NCBI RefSeq assembly: GCF_052119645.1 | Contig: NZ_JBGQOM010000010.1 | Span: 1 to 64,000 of the forward strand | Source: Paraglaciecola sp030730205 | GTDB taxonomy: Bacteria > Pseudomonadota > Gammaproteobacteria > Enterobacterales > Alteromonadaceae | Direction: 5' to 3' | DNA: 64,000 nt | Shown: one piece after another, positions 7,801 to 16,900 of the stretch | Numbering within the stretch: the first letter of the stretch is position 1 | Layout: each line of letters starts with the position of its first letter | Translations under genes and position numbers: made by a program | Notes under the pieces: generated by a model | The model's database searches: none | Seen by the model: only the letters and a program-made list of their open reading frames with translations | Told to the model about the DNA's origin: nothing

Positions 7801-8524
7801 ACTGTGTAAGCTGCTGCTCTAGGTTTTGCTGCTGTTGCTGGCACTGCCCACGTTCTAGTTCAAGCTGCTGTTTTTGTTCACTGCTTAATAACTGAAAGCC
7901 TTCGGCTTTGGCGTTTAGCTCTTTGAGAGTTTGCTTGGCCTGACTGTAATGCTCGTGCACCTTAATAGATACCAAACCATAAATATCGGTACCGGTTAAC
8001 TCTTCAAGTAGCTCAGCACGCTCACTTTCCTGTGCATTTAAAAAGGCGGCAAAGTCACCTTGGGATAGCATCATGGACTTAGTAAAGCGACCAAAATCTA
8101 AACCGGTTATCCGCTCTACTTCTTCAATTTTGGGTTTTATCTGACTGGCGATCACTTTGCCACTGGCTACCTCGGCGAGCTCAGTATCGGCTTGTTGTAA
8201 TTTGCCTTCTACGTTTCCTCGTGAGCGACGCATGCTCCAAAACGCGCGGTAGGCCTTACCTTTTACTTCAAACTCGACTTCCGCTAAGCACTCCGCGGTG
8301 CCACGAGTCATCAGTTCGTTGGATGAGGGGGTGATTTGCCCTAATCGAGGTGTTTGGTGATAAAGGGCCAAACAGATAGCGTCGAGTAAAGTGGTTTTAC
8401 CCGCGCCGGTTGGGCCAGTAATAGCAAACAAGCCATTATCAGCAAAAGGTGACTCAGTGAAATCAATTTTCCACTCGCCTTTTAAGGAGTTGAGGTTTTT
8501 CAAGCGCAAGCTGAGAATTTTCAT
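4853..8524 (-). CDS. sbcC: Exonuclease SbcC (Rad50-like ATPase)
   Basis: ATPase subunit of the SbcCD nuclease, which cuts DNA hairpins and processes blocked ends. The 1223-residue protein has Walker A GPTGAGKT at 37-44, two long glutamine-rich coiled-coil arms, a CPLCG zinc hook near 598-602, the ABC signature LSGGESF near 1125 and Walker B LFLDEGFGTLD near 1155. It is somewhat longer than E. coli SbcC (about 1050), with the extra length in poly-Gln-rich coiled coil. The ATG overlaps the sbcD stop by four bases, so the two subunits are probably translationally coupled. Its 3' end abuts hairpin element C. Confidence 0.96.
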   Translation of the reverse strand: MKILSLRLKNLNSLKGEWKIDFTESPFADNGLFAITGPTGAGKTTLLDAICLALYHQTPRLGQITPSSNELMTRGTAECLAEVEFEVKGKAYRAFWSMRRSRGNVEGKLQQADTELAEVASGKVIASQIKPKIEEVERITGLDFGRFTKSMMLSQGDFAAFLNAQESERAELLEELTGTDIYGLVSIKVHEHYSQAKQTLKELNAKAEGFQLLSSEQKQQLELERGQCQQQQQNLEQQLTQWQHHLSWWDKTHSAKQQQQRARELQQQALDAIAIAQPELDKLANSEPAERLRTQWELRKSINNELAKISQQLVLKHQDKATAFLTLKQAEQALKQSVEALQQAKHAQQQQEQLITDKVLPLDGAIQLLANKQADKQAELSRVRQQQQSIRQQQQNTQSSLHQLVEQQQQVQSYLTAHQADSAVAEHLGAWQIQVEQLQREQQLQHKLEGETQQQEQQLSLQNQHINGLKTQLEQLAAAVKMQHSAWQKRQHELEHLNQQGDMAKLEQQQSQINALWPQFHKTHEHQRRYLQLNKEQVIKQADLQTLQVNHGELTQQRNALAEQYKQQKQVVEDLQRLVSQEEQLAQYRSILKDNDECPLCGATEHPKAATKALNLPDTLQRLQHARLALEKVTEEGTQAAQQLKFIAQQIKDAELSIQTHSAHIEESANMWLSLTQHLGFECEISDQAALVSFESKLKQEFEQLGLQLQTLRQLEKSLTHSKQQLDAAHNEHDKALGELRLLEQNQAHLQASQHKSIEQLDELNTTIKKNQQALSTKITALGYVLPDTNLLEWLHTKRQDAAAYQQHAQQHDELSKTIASTQHEFASAEKQLQDLQSQLAAMQQELDGIAQQISEQQTQRLVLFGDKAVPQARQQASDLVNQNETLYGQQSQRHKEAEQAYNNLVNTIEHNEQRQGELQQQVEQDEQKWQLALAQSPFAEQLNFEQALLPEQERTRLSELKQKLDQEQQRANTLLAQANEHLSVLQNAEHAASWQQESPEQVQTQLQEGHSQKDKLVQRQGELNQQLQADREQGERQRGLFQHIEQQQQHYDDVSYLHALIGSANGDKFRRFAQGLTLDNLVYLANKQLDRLHGRYLLKRKDEEGLALSVIDTWQGDVERDTKTLSGGESFLVSLALALALSDLVSHKTSIDSLFLDEGFGTLDTETLDLALDALDNLNASGKMIGVISHIEAMKERIPTQLRVTKKSGLGVSELDKQFSVD

Positions 8525-9786
8525 GAAGTGCCTGCGCTGTTGTTTTCTAAGCTGGGCGCTTGTCGCTGAGCCTCTGATAAAATTTGGGCAAACTGCTGAC
8601 GAACTCGAATGAGTCTGGCTTGTTCGGCTTCATCCTCGAAGTTTTCCATTTTTAAGCGTAATTCAAATACCTCATGGGGGCTGAGTTCTGCTAGGGTTTC
8701 GCTGTGCTGCTGGCTCAATAATTGACGCTGTTTATTGCGGCTACGGCGCAATTGCAATACTTCAACATTTAAGCCTTCTGTCATAGCTTGAATACGTTGT
8801 TGTAAGTCAGATAAATAATCTTGGGTTTCAACCTCTATGCACAACCACGTCAAAAATTCGTTACTTTTAAAGCGCTGTAAAGCCTGCTCAATGGCGGATA
8901 AATCACCCTTAATGACTTGCATCGCTTGAAATCGTGGCACATCGAGGGCGCTTATCTGCACAGGGTTGGTTTGGCTAAACGCCACCAACATGACTTGCTT
9001 TTGGGTACTGAGTTCATCAAAGCTCAGAGGAATGGGCGAGCCGCTGTATCGAATATGCTGTTGTTTGGCCACGACTTGCGGGCGGTGAATATGGCCCAAA
9101 GCAATGTAATCAGCAGGCGGAAACCCATCAGCGGCAAAGCCATCTAAAGTGCCGATGTAGATGTCGCGCACACTGTCAGATTGCGTCACGCCCAGAGCAG
9201 TTAAATGCCCAGTTGCAATAATCGGCAGTGTGACCCCATGTTGCTGTTGGTGTCTTTGTTGTTGCAATAATGCCCGTTGATACAGTGTGGCGTAATGTAA
9301 CTTGATAGCATCACCTAAGGCTTGGCGTTTATCTACCCCAGTGTCACCCGCACTGCTTTGCAGTACATCGCGAGCCCGAATAAAAGGCACGGCGCAGAGT
9401 ATGGCACCAGGCTTGCCACTTTTATCGGGAATACAAAACACCTGCTCATGACTATCAACGCCAGTACTGGCCACCACGAAGGTATTTAAACACGCGAGTA
9501 TCTGCTTGGATTCATTCAAGGTAGACACCGAGTCATGGTTACCGCCTAAGACCACTAGCACACAATTAAGCCGTTGTAAGTCCACCACAAACTGATTATA
9601 GATTTCGCGGGCATAACTGGGCGGGGTGCCGGTATCAAAGATATCACCCGCAATGATGACAGCGTCTATTTGTTGCTGCTCGACTTGCTCTAACAACCAG
9701 TGAATAAATGCTTGATGTTCGTCTTTACGACTTTTGGTAAAAAAACTCTGACCTAGGTGCCAGTCAGAGGTATGGAGTAGCTTCAT
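8521..9786 (-). CDS. sbcD: Exonuclease SbcD (Mre11-like nuclease)
   Basis: Nuclease subunit of SbcCD. The metallophosphoesterase motifs run in order: DWH at 8-10, AGDIFD, GGNHDS, GHLTALG and GHIHRPQ. I start at the ATG of MKLLHTSDWHLGQ (9784-9786), giving 421 residues. The open frame extends 22 codons further upstream, but those residues have no family counterpart. It is the first gene of the sbcDC pair. The roughly 150 bp before it, up to cbpM, hold no gene. Confidence 0.95.
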   Translation of the reverse strand: MKLLHTSDWHLGQSFFTKSRKDEHQAFIHWLLEQVEQQQIDAVIIAGDIFDTGTPPSYAREIYNQFVVDLQRLNCVLVVLGGNHDSVSTLNESKQILACLNTFVVASTGVDSHEQVFCIPDKSGKPGAILCAVPFIRARDVLQSSAGDTGVDKRQALGDAIKLHYATLYQRALLQQQRHQQQHGVTLPIIATGHLTALGVTQSDSVRDIYIGTLDGFAADGFPPADYIALGHIHRPQVVAKQQHIRYSGSPIPLSFDELSTQKQVMLVAFSQTNPVQISALDVPRFQAMQVIKGDLSAIEQALQRFKSNEFLTWLCIEVETQDYLSDLQQRIQAMTEGLNVEVLQLRRSRNKQRQLLSQQHSETLAELSPHEVFELRLKMENFEDEAEQARLIRVRQQFAQILSEAQRQAPSLENNSAGTS

Positions 9787-9940
9787 GCCTGCGATCCAGA
9801 AGGTAAGCAATACAATGTCTAAATAACAAGCTAACTGCTTGTTACCAATCAAAAATCTTACATTACACTATCGCTTGTTCGCTTGGCAGTAAAAAAATAA
9901 TTTTTACGCCTTGGCTTTGCGTCAACTTGCCAACAAAGCC

Positions 9941-10267
9941 TTAACTGGCGTGCTTAAACCGATTGAGTTGTTGCTTTAAGGTAATTACCTCATGCTCAAG
10001 GCTTTCTCTGTCGTCTAGTAAGTCTAAGATCAACGCAATGCCCTCCCAATCTAGCGCGAGATCACGCTTAATTCTTGCGGCTTTTTTTACCGTTAAGACA
10101 CTTGCCACACTGAATTGCCATTGGCTAGGTTCTGGCCCTTGCTGCATGGGATTAGCTATATTGTGCTCGACCAATTCGTATAATAGATGCAGGTCAATAT
10201 CGCTAGAGGCACACAGTTCTTCACTACTGACACAGCTGTCTTGTTCTGAAATCGTAATTTGCAACAT
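9941..10267 (-). CDS. cbpM: Chaperone modulator CbpM
   Basis: Small (108-residue) partner that binds the J-domain of CbpA and blocks its co-chaperone and DNA-binding activities. The sequence shows the MerR-like helical core (LCASSDIDLHLLYELVEHNI, then VKKAARIKRDLALDWEGIALILDLLD) followed by a short C-terminal helix. It starts two bases after the cbpA stop, so the modulator is co-expressed with its target, as in E. coli. Confidence 0.92.
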   Translation of the reverse strand: MLQITISEQDSCVSSEELCASSDIDLHLLYELVEHNIANPMQQGPEPSQWQFSVASVLTVKKAARIKRDLALDWEGIALILDLLDDRESLEHEVITLKQQLNRFKHAS

Positions 10268-10269
10268 GT

Positions 10270-11223
10270 TTATTTACTCCACGTAGCGCGAGGGTCAAAC
10301 TGAGTTTTTTCAGCTAATTCAGCCCATAAGGTTTTACTGGCATCATTACTTGAGCTAGGAACAACCACTTTAAGAACAGCATACAAATCGCCTTGCTGTT
10401 TTTTATTTAGCAAACCTTTACCTTTGATACGTAAACGTTGTCCTGACTGACTATTTGCAGGGATGTTAAGTTGAATTTGGCCTGTTAAGGTGGGCAATTT
10501 GAGCTTGGTGCCCAGCACAGCTTCCCAAGGTGCAATGGGTACTACGATACTGAGGTTTTGCCCGTCTACATCAAAAAGAGGATGAGGCACAAAACGGATC
10601 TGCAAATACAAATCGCCATTGTCAGCTTTTGTGGTGCCCGGTCCCCCCTGCCCTTTAAGACGAATTCGTTCACCGTTAGCTACGCCGGCCGGAATTTTAA
10701 CTTTCAGCGACTTAGGCTGCTCGGTAATGCGACCACTGGCATCTTGTTGCTTTAAGCTAAAATCAACGGGTTTGGTGGTATCGGTTAAGGTTTCTTCCAA
10801 AAACATGGCAAATTCAAGTTCAATATCTTGGCCTTTTTGACGACGGGTTGAGCCACCACGATGCTGCCTGCCATGCTCAGAGCCTGCGTGTCTTGCACCA
10901 AATATTGAATTAATAAAATCAGTAAAATCTTGTTCGGTTTGCGGATCGCTGTGTTGGTAGTTGCCCTGTCCCCCATGAGCGCTTTGTCCGCTGCGGGAGC
11001 GATGTAGATGTTGTCTGCGTAATTCATCATATTGGGCTCGGTCTTTGGCGTTATGGAGTACCTCATAAGCTTCACCAATTTCTTTAAATTTGGCCTCTGC
11101 ATCAGGGTGTTTACTGACATCTGGATGATATTGCCGTGCGAGCTTTTTATAGGCCACCTTGACGGCTTTATCATCTGCTTGTGGCTCAATACCTAATACG
11201 CTGTAGTAATCTTTGAAATTCAT
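10270..11223 (-). CDS. cbpA: Curved DNA-binding protein / DnaJ-like co-chaperone CbpA
   Basis: J-domain at residues 4-70 with HPD at 33-35, a Gly/His/Arg-rich linker near 75-130, then the two beta-rich DnaJ C-terminal domains. No CxxCxGxG zinc centre is present, which separates CbpA from DnaJ. It stimulates DnaK and binds DNA. I start at the ATG of MNFKDYYSVLGI (11221-11223) after a GAGG site. The longer frame adds 31 residues that do not fit the family. The product is 317 residues. Confidence 0.95.
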   Translation of the reverse strand: MNFKDYYSVLGIEPQADDKAVKVAYKKLARQYHPDVSKHPDAEAKFKEIGEAYEVLHNAKDRAQYDELRRQHLHRSRSGQSAHGGQGNYQHSDPQTEQDFTDFINSIFGARHAGSEHGRQHRGGSTRRQKGQDIELEFAMFLEETLTDTTKPVDFSLKQQDASGRITEQPKSLKVKIPAGVANGERIRLKGQGGPGTTKADNGDLYLQIRFVPHPLFDVDGQNLSIVVPIAPWEAVLGTKLKLPTLTGQIQLNIPANSQSGQRLRIKGKGLLNKKQQGDLYAVLKVVVPSSSNDASKTLWAELAEKTQFDPRATWSK

Positions 11224-11274
11224 TCTCGCCTCTAAAACGCAACATGATGGGTGGTATGCCGTTTGCTGTTCTTC

Positions 11275-11280
11275 ATTATA
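11275..11280 (-). promoter_or_regulatory. Possible -10 box for cbpA
   Basis: A perfect TATAAT on the minus strand, 52 bases upstream of the cbpA ATG. The hexamer 17 bases further up (AGCTAC) is a poor -35, so the promoter is only tentative. A TGACATCAGTCA palindrome lies in the spacer. Confidence 0.35.
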
Positions 11281-11450
11281 CGGCGTGACTGATGTCAGTA
11301 GCTTGATCTTAATCAACTCTAGCAGTCTAGCCTATTCGCTAGGCCAATGTTGAAATAAGCGTATGCGGCTATTTGTTTTAGCTGAGGCGGCCCATTCGCG
11401 TTTAGCATGCAGGGCTTTTGCTCAGAAAATGCCTTCAATTGAGGTGATTT

Positions 11451-12827
11451 TTAACTGTGCGATTTATAGTGCAAGGCGATGACTGAGTGGGTAGGCGATT
11501 CAGTCAATGCCCTGTGAGACAAACGCCACTTACCATCAATTAACAATGCCAGTGGTACATCATTTTGCTTCACAAGGGCAATTTTATCTCGTTGCCATGG
11601 TGGTATTTGCCATTCTTTGTACCACTGTTTGAGGGGTTTAGAATGTTGACTGCCCTGGGGCGTGAAGCGCTGCGAATAACCGCCAAATTGCAGTTTAATT
11701 TCGCCTAAATCTGGCGCAATCAATAAATGACAGTCCGAACTTTGAGCATAGGCGTGACGTGTACTCACTAAGGCGCCTAAAGGGCTGGGTAAAGACAGGT
11801 TGTTTTGCTCTTGCCACACTAGGGTGTGGGGCAAAATATCTGAGGTTAGCGGAACAAGATGAAGTTCATCAGCAAAACGCCTAAACTGCCAGTTACCCCA
11901 CTGAAGAATGGGATTGGCGTCGGCCTTTGCATTGATCACCTCATGTTTTATCTTTTGTAAAATGGCCTGTGAAGGGCTTTGGATTTCCAGCTCATGCAGC
12001 CACTGCCGAACAATTTGCACCAACCAACCATTGCTTACTTGCTTTAAAGCCGCAAGACTCAAGGTGGTATTTGACCGGCGGATCTCTTGCAGTTTTTGTT
12101 TACTCACTTCTTCAAGTAGCGATTGTTGCTCGGCGCACAAAGCGGCACTGCGAGAAACGGTTTTGGCAATTTCAGGCCATTTGTGCACTAAACTGGGAAG
12201 GATCTGATGACGCAAAAAATTTCGTTCAAAGTTGGTATTTTGATTCGACTCATCTTCTACCCAATCTAGCTTATGCTGGGTGGCGTAAGCGACAATTTGA
12301 TGCTGCGACACGCTTAATAACGGCCTTGCCAAATGCACGACTTTATTAGTACCCGGCAGGGTTTTACTGCTGTAGAAAGCCATAGCGGCCAAGCCTTTTG
12401 GCCCCGCTCCCCGTTTTAGCTGTAACAGAAAGGTTTCGAGCTGATCATCTTGATGTTGAGCGAGTAAAATCACACTATTTACCGGCGCCAACTCATACAA
12501 CTTAGTGTAACGCGCGGTTCTTGCTAATGCTTCTAGGCTTTCACCTGTGCCCTGCGCCAAGGTCACTTTTGCTGCACTAAACGGCAGCGCTAAGTCTAAG
12601 CACACTTGTTGACAATGCCTTAGCCAATCATCGGCGTGTTGGCTCAGACCATGATGAATATGAATAGCACTAAGTGGATTATTAATGTCGCCAGCGTCCC
12701 GTAAGGCACACATTAAATGCAACAAAACGTGCGAATCAACACCGCCACTATAAGCCAGAACTAAGCCTTGCTCTGGTCTAAGTGCTAAGGCACTGAGCTG
12801 CTGTTGAAGCGTGTGGATGAGTTGCAT
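11451..12827 (-). CDS. tilS: tRNA(Ile)-lysidine synthetase TilS
   Basis: Adds lysine to C34 of the AUA-reading tRNA-Ile, changing both its codon and its amino-acid identity. The PP-loop SGGVDS is at 27-32 in the N-terminal ATP-pyrophosphatase domain, followed by HHGLS and AQHQDDQLETFLLQLKRG. The substrate-binding TilS middle domain and TilS C-terminal domain follow. At 458 residues it is full length. It lies downstream of accA, as in many gammaproteobacteria. Confidence 0.95.
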   Translation of the reverse strand: MQLIHTLQQQLSALALRPEQGLVLAYSGGVDSHVLLHLMCALRDAGDINNPLSAIHIHHGLSQHADDWLRHCQQVCLDLALPFSAAKVTLAQGTGESLEALARTARYTKLYELAPVNSVILLAQHQDDQLETFLLQLKRGAGPKGLAAMAFYSSKTLPGTNKVVHLARPLLSVSQHQIVAYATQHKLDWVEDESNQNTNFERNFLRHQILPSLVHKWPEIAKTVSRSAALCAEQQSLLEEVSKQKLQEIRRSNTTLSLAALKQVSNGWLVQIVRQWLHELEIQSPSQAILQKIKHEVINAKADANPILQWGNWQFRRFADELHLVPLTSDILPHTLVWQEQNNLSLPSPLGALVSTRHAYAQSSDCHLLIAPDLGEIKLQFGGYSQRFTPQGSQHSKPLKQWYKEWQIPPWQRDKIALVKQNDVPLALLIDGKWRLSHRALTESPTHSVIALHYKSHS

Positions 12828-12862
12828 AAACCATTAATAGTTGAGGCCTATAAAAAGCACAA

Positions 12863-12891
12863 AGCCACTGCTTGGCATACCAGCAGTGGCT
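12863..12891 (-). terminator. Hairpin after accA
   Basis: AGCCACTGC pairs with GCAGTGGCT across an 11-base loop, between accA and tilS. On the minus strand the stem is followed by a broken T run (TTTGTGCTTTTT), so it may act as a partial terminator limiting read-through into tilS. Confidence 0.5.
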
Positions 12892-12911
12892 CGTAGTGAA
12901 TCTATGGGCGT

Positions 12912-13868
12912 TTAACAATAACCAAAGGACATTAAACGCTCGTAACGTTGCTCTAATAACTCTTCAGTAGATAGGCCCGATAATTGCGCTAATTGTTGCT
13001 TAAGGGTTGCTTTTAAATTAGCAGCCATACTGTCGTGATCGCGATGTGCACCGCCAAGAGGCTCTTCGACAATATGATTAATTAACCCTAGCTCTTTAAT
13101 TTGTTTGGCGCTTACCCCCATTGCTTCTGCGGCAAGCGGTGCTTTTTCAGCACTTTTCCACAAAATCGAGGCACAACCTTCTGGTGAAATGACCGAGTAG
13201 GTGCTGTATTGCAACATGTTTACTCTGTCGCCCACACCGATAGCTAAGGCACCACCAGACCCCCCCTCACCGATAACGGTACAAATAATCGGTACTTTCA
13301 GACCCGCCATGACTTTAAGGTTCATGGCAATCGCTTCACTTTGGCCGCGCTCTTCTGCTCCAACACCCGGATAGGCTCCTGGCGTGTCGATAAAAGTAAT
13401 GATAGGCAAATTAAACCGCTCTGCCATTCTCATCAAACGTAAAGCTTTGCGGTAACCTTCAGGTTTTGGCATACCAAAGTTACGGCGGATCTTTTCTTTA
13501 GTATCACGGCCTTTTTGATGGCCTATAACCATAATCGGACGACCATCCAATTTAGCCAAACCACCCACAATCGCTTTATCATCAGCAAAGGCTCTATCAC
13601 CGGCTAATTCTTCAAACTCAGTGAACATTCTCGCCACGTAGTCGAAAGTATAAGGGCGCATCGGATGACGTGCTAATTGGGATACTTGCCACGCGCCTAA
13701 GTCAGCAAAGATTTTTTTACTTTGCTCCGCACATTTCTCACGAAGTTTGGTGATTTCTTCCTCGATACCTACGTCAAATTCACCACCCTGATTGACCAGT
13801 CGCAACTCTTCAATTTTTGCCTCTAAAATGGCGATGGGCTTTTCAAATTCTAAGAAATTTACACTCAT
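12912..13868 (-). CDS. accA: Acetyl-CoA carboxylase carboxyltransferase subunit alpha
   Basis: Transfers the carboxyl group from biotin carrier to acetyl-CoA together with AccD, the committed step of fatty acid synthesis. The 318 residues match the family length. The N-terminal helical region (FLEFEKPIAILEAKIEEL) is followed by the crotonase-type fold with GGLAKLDGRP, GHQKGRDTKEK, the FIDTPGAYPG oxyanion region and GEGGSGGALAIG. It follows dnaE by 44 bases on the same strand. Confidence 0.97.
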   Translation of the reverse strand: MSVNFLEFEKPIAILEAKIEELRLVNQGGEFDVGIEEEITKLREKCAEQSKKIFADLGAWQVSQLARHPMRPYTFDYVARMFTEFEELAGDRAFADDKAIVGGLAKLDGRPIMVIGHQKGRDTKEKIRRNFGMPKPEGYRKALRLMRMAERFNLPIITFIDTPGAYPGVGAEERGQSEAIAMNLKVMAGLKVPIICTVIGEGGSGGALAIGVGDRVNMLQYSTYSVISPEGCASILWKSAEKAPLAAEAMGVSAKQIKELGLINHIVEEPLGGAHRDHDSMAANLKATLKQQLAQLSGLSTEELLEQRYERLMSFGYC

Positions 13869-13912
13869 TACACACCTAATTGTTTTGCTTACAGTCTATT
13901 GTTAATGCCGAC

Positions 13913-16900
13913 TCAATGAAAGACGAGATCAACCTGAGCCGCGCCCAGATACTGCTGTAAGTCATATAATAATTCATCTTCAGGGGTTATATACCACTGT
14001 GCGCCAAACGCTAAATTTGCCTCTGCATCTGGATGGCGATAGTGCACTAGCACCGGACAGCTGCCACCTTGATAAGGCGTCAATATAGTTTGCAGTTTAG
14101 CGAGACTCGCAGGATTGCACCAGCTTGATTCCAAATGAATTTGTACTGCCTTCGCGTTTTTCTCACGGGCTTGTACTATATCCATCGCATCGCGGGCCTG
14201 TATTGTATTGCCCCCAGAGAATTCATCAAAGCTGACCTGTCCACTAATGACTAATATTTTGTCAGTTTGCAGCAAACTTTCGTATTGTTCGTACATTTCA
14301 GGGAAAAAGCGTACATCAATTCGGGCGCTTTTGTCATCTAAAGTCACCAATGCCCAGCGTTTTCCACGTTTATTTGTCATCACCCTAACACTTAGCACTA
14401 AACCAACAGCATAGGAGGTTTGATCTTTGTTTGTGGGTTTTAGATCAACGAGGCGTGTTGGCGCATAGTGTTTCATTTCAGCAAGGTATTGGTTGATGGG
14501 GTGACCGGTCAGGTACAAACCCAAGGCTTCTTTTTCGCCATCCAGCCAGACTTTTTCGGGCCACTTTGGTACATCAACAAAGGCTTGTTTAACTAACTCA
14601 GGCTCAGTGGTGAGCAAGCCAAACATATCAGATTGACCATACGACTCAGCCTTTGCATGTTGGTCTGCGGCCGCTAATGCATCAGGTAAGGTCGCCATAA
14701 TAGACGCTCGATGAGGGCCTAAATTATCAAAGGCGCCAGCGTTTACTAATTTTTCGAGTACCCGTTTATTGATTTTTTTGATATCCACTTTGGCACAAAA
14801 GTCGAACAAATCAGAAAACTTTTGGTGTTTTTCGCGAGCGGCAATAATGGCTTCTATTGGTCCCTCACCGACCCCTTTAATGGCGCCAATACCGTAAACA
14901 ATACGGCCTTGTTCATCCACGGTGAATTTGTATTTACCGGCGTTTAAGTCAGGCGGCAAAATCTCAATCCCCATGCGCTGGCATTCGTCAACTAAGGTGA
15001 CGATTTTGTCGGTATTGTCCATATCAGCTGACATAACCGCCGCCATAAACTCTGCGGGATAGTGGGTTTTCAACCATAAGGTTTGATACGACACCAAGGC
15101 GTAAGCAGCCGAGTGCGATTTGTTAAAACCATAGCCGGCAAACTTTTCAACCAAATCGAATATTTTTATCGCAAGGTCGGGGTCAATATTGTTATTTTTT
15201 GCACCTGTTTCGAACGATTCACGCTGTTTGGCCATTTCGTCAGCGTTTTTCTTGCCCATTGCTCGGCGTAATAAATCCGCGCCGCCAAGGCTGTAACCTG
15301 ACATGACCTGAGCAATTTGCATAACCTGTTCTTGGTATAAAATAATACCGTAGGTTGGCTCGAGTATTTCTTTTAAGCACTCGTGTTGGTATTGCGCATC
15401 AGGATACGAAATCGCTTCACGGCCGTGTTTACGATCGATAAAGTTATCTACCATGCCTGACTGCAATGGGCCAGGACGAAATAAGGCCACTAACGCGATA
15501 ATATCTTCGAAGGTATCTGGACGAAGCCGTTTAATTAGCTCTTTCATACCGCGAGATTCTAATTGGAATACCGCAGTGGTTTCTGCGTTTTGCAATACCT
15601 TAAAGCATTTGGCGTCAACCAAAGGAATGGCGGATATATCAACCTTAACACCCCGCCCACTGGCTATCATGTCGATGGCCCATTGAATAATGGTTAGCGT
15701 GCGTAAACCCAGGAAGTCAAACTTAACCAAACCGGCATATTCAACGTCATTTTTATCAAACTGGGTGACAGGGTTTTTACCTTCATCATCACAATATAAG
15801 GGCGCAAAATCAGTAATTTGAGTCGGGGCGATAACCACACCACCGGCATGTTTTCCGGCATTACGGGTCACGCCTTCTAGTATGCGACACATGTCGATGA
15901 GCTCTTTTACGTCTTCATCTTCATTGTATAGTTCAGGTAAACGAGGCTCTTCAGCAAAGGCTTTTTCAAGGGTCATACCCGGTGTCGGAGGGATCAGTTT
16001 TGAAATACGATCGTTAAAACCATAAGGATGACCGAGTACCCGCCCTACATCACGCACCACCGCTTTTGCCGCCATTGTACCGAAGGTTATAATCTGCGAT
16101 ACCGCTTGGCGTCCATAAAGTTCTGCGACGTGTTCGATAACTTCATCACGTCTGTCCATGCAAAAATCGACATCAAAGTCAGGCATGGAGACCCGTTCTG
16201 GGTTAAGGAAACGTTCGAATAGTAGGTCAAATTCTAAGGGATCAAGATCAGTAATGCCTTGTGCATAGGCCACTAATGAGCCCGCACCCGACCCTCGACC
16301 AGGTCCAACAGGAATACCGTTATCTTTACTCCATTGAATAAATTCCATGACGATGAGGAAGTAACCTGGAAAGCCCATTTGGTTGATTACGTCCATCTCA
16401 ATTTGCAAACGTTCATCATATTCAGGGCGACGCTCTAAGCGTACTTGTTCATCAGGAAAAAGAAACTCAAGACGTTTCTCAAGTCCTTCTTTGGATACTT
16501 TAACCAAATATTCGGAGTCGGTTAAACCGCCGGTGGGAAATTGCGGTAAGAAATACTCGCCCAATGTAATTGTGACGTTACAACGCTTAGCAATTTCTAC
16601 GGTGTTTTCAATGGCTTCTGGAATATCAGCAAACAGTTCGAGCATTTCTTCGCTGGAACGTAAGTATTGTTGTTCGCTATAAAGTTTTGGACGACGGGGG
16701 TCGTTGAGGGTAAAGCCGTCATGAATAGCGACTCTGATCTCATGAGCAGCGAAACCTTTTTCTTCAATAAAGCATACTTCATTAGTGGCCACGACAGGTA
16801 AGTCATGAGTAACAGACCACTCTACCGCACGGTGAATGTAGTCTTCTTCACCAAGGCGACCTGTGCGAGTTAATTCAAGGTAGAAACGGTCATAGAAGTG

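Noticed and set aside
4853..8524. Open frames antisense to sbcC
   Set aside because: They come from the CAG/CTG-rich glutamine codons of sbcC and encode Cys/Ser-rich low-complexity peptides.
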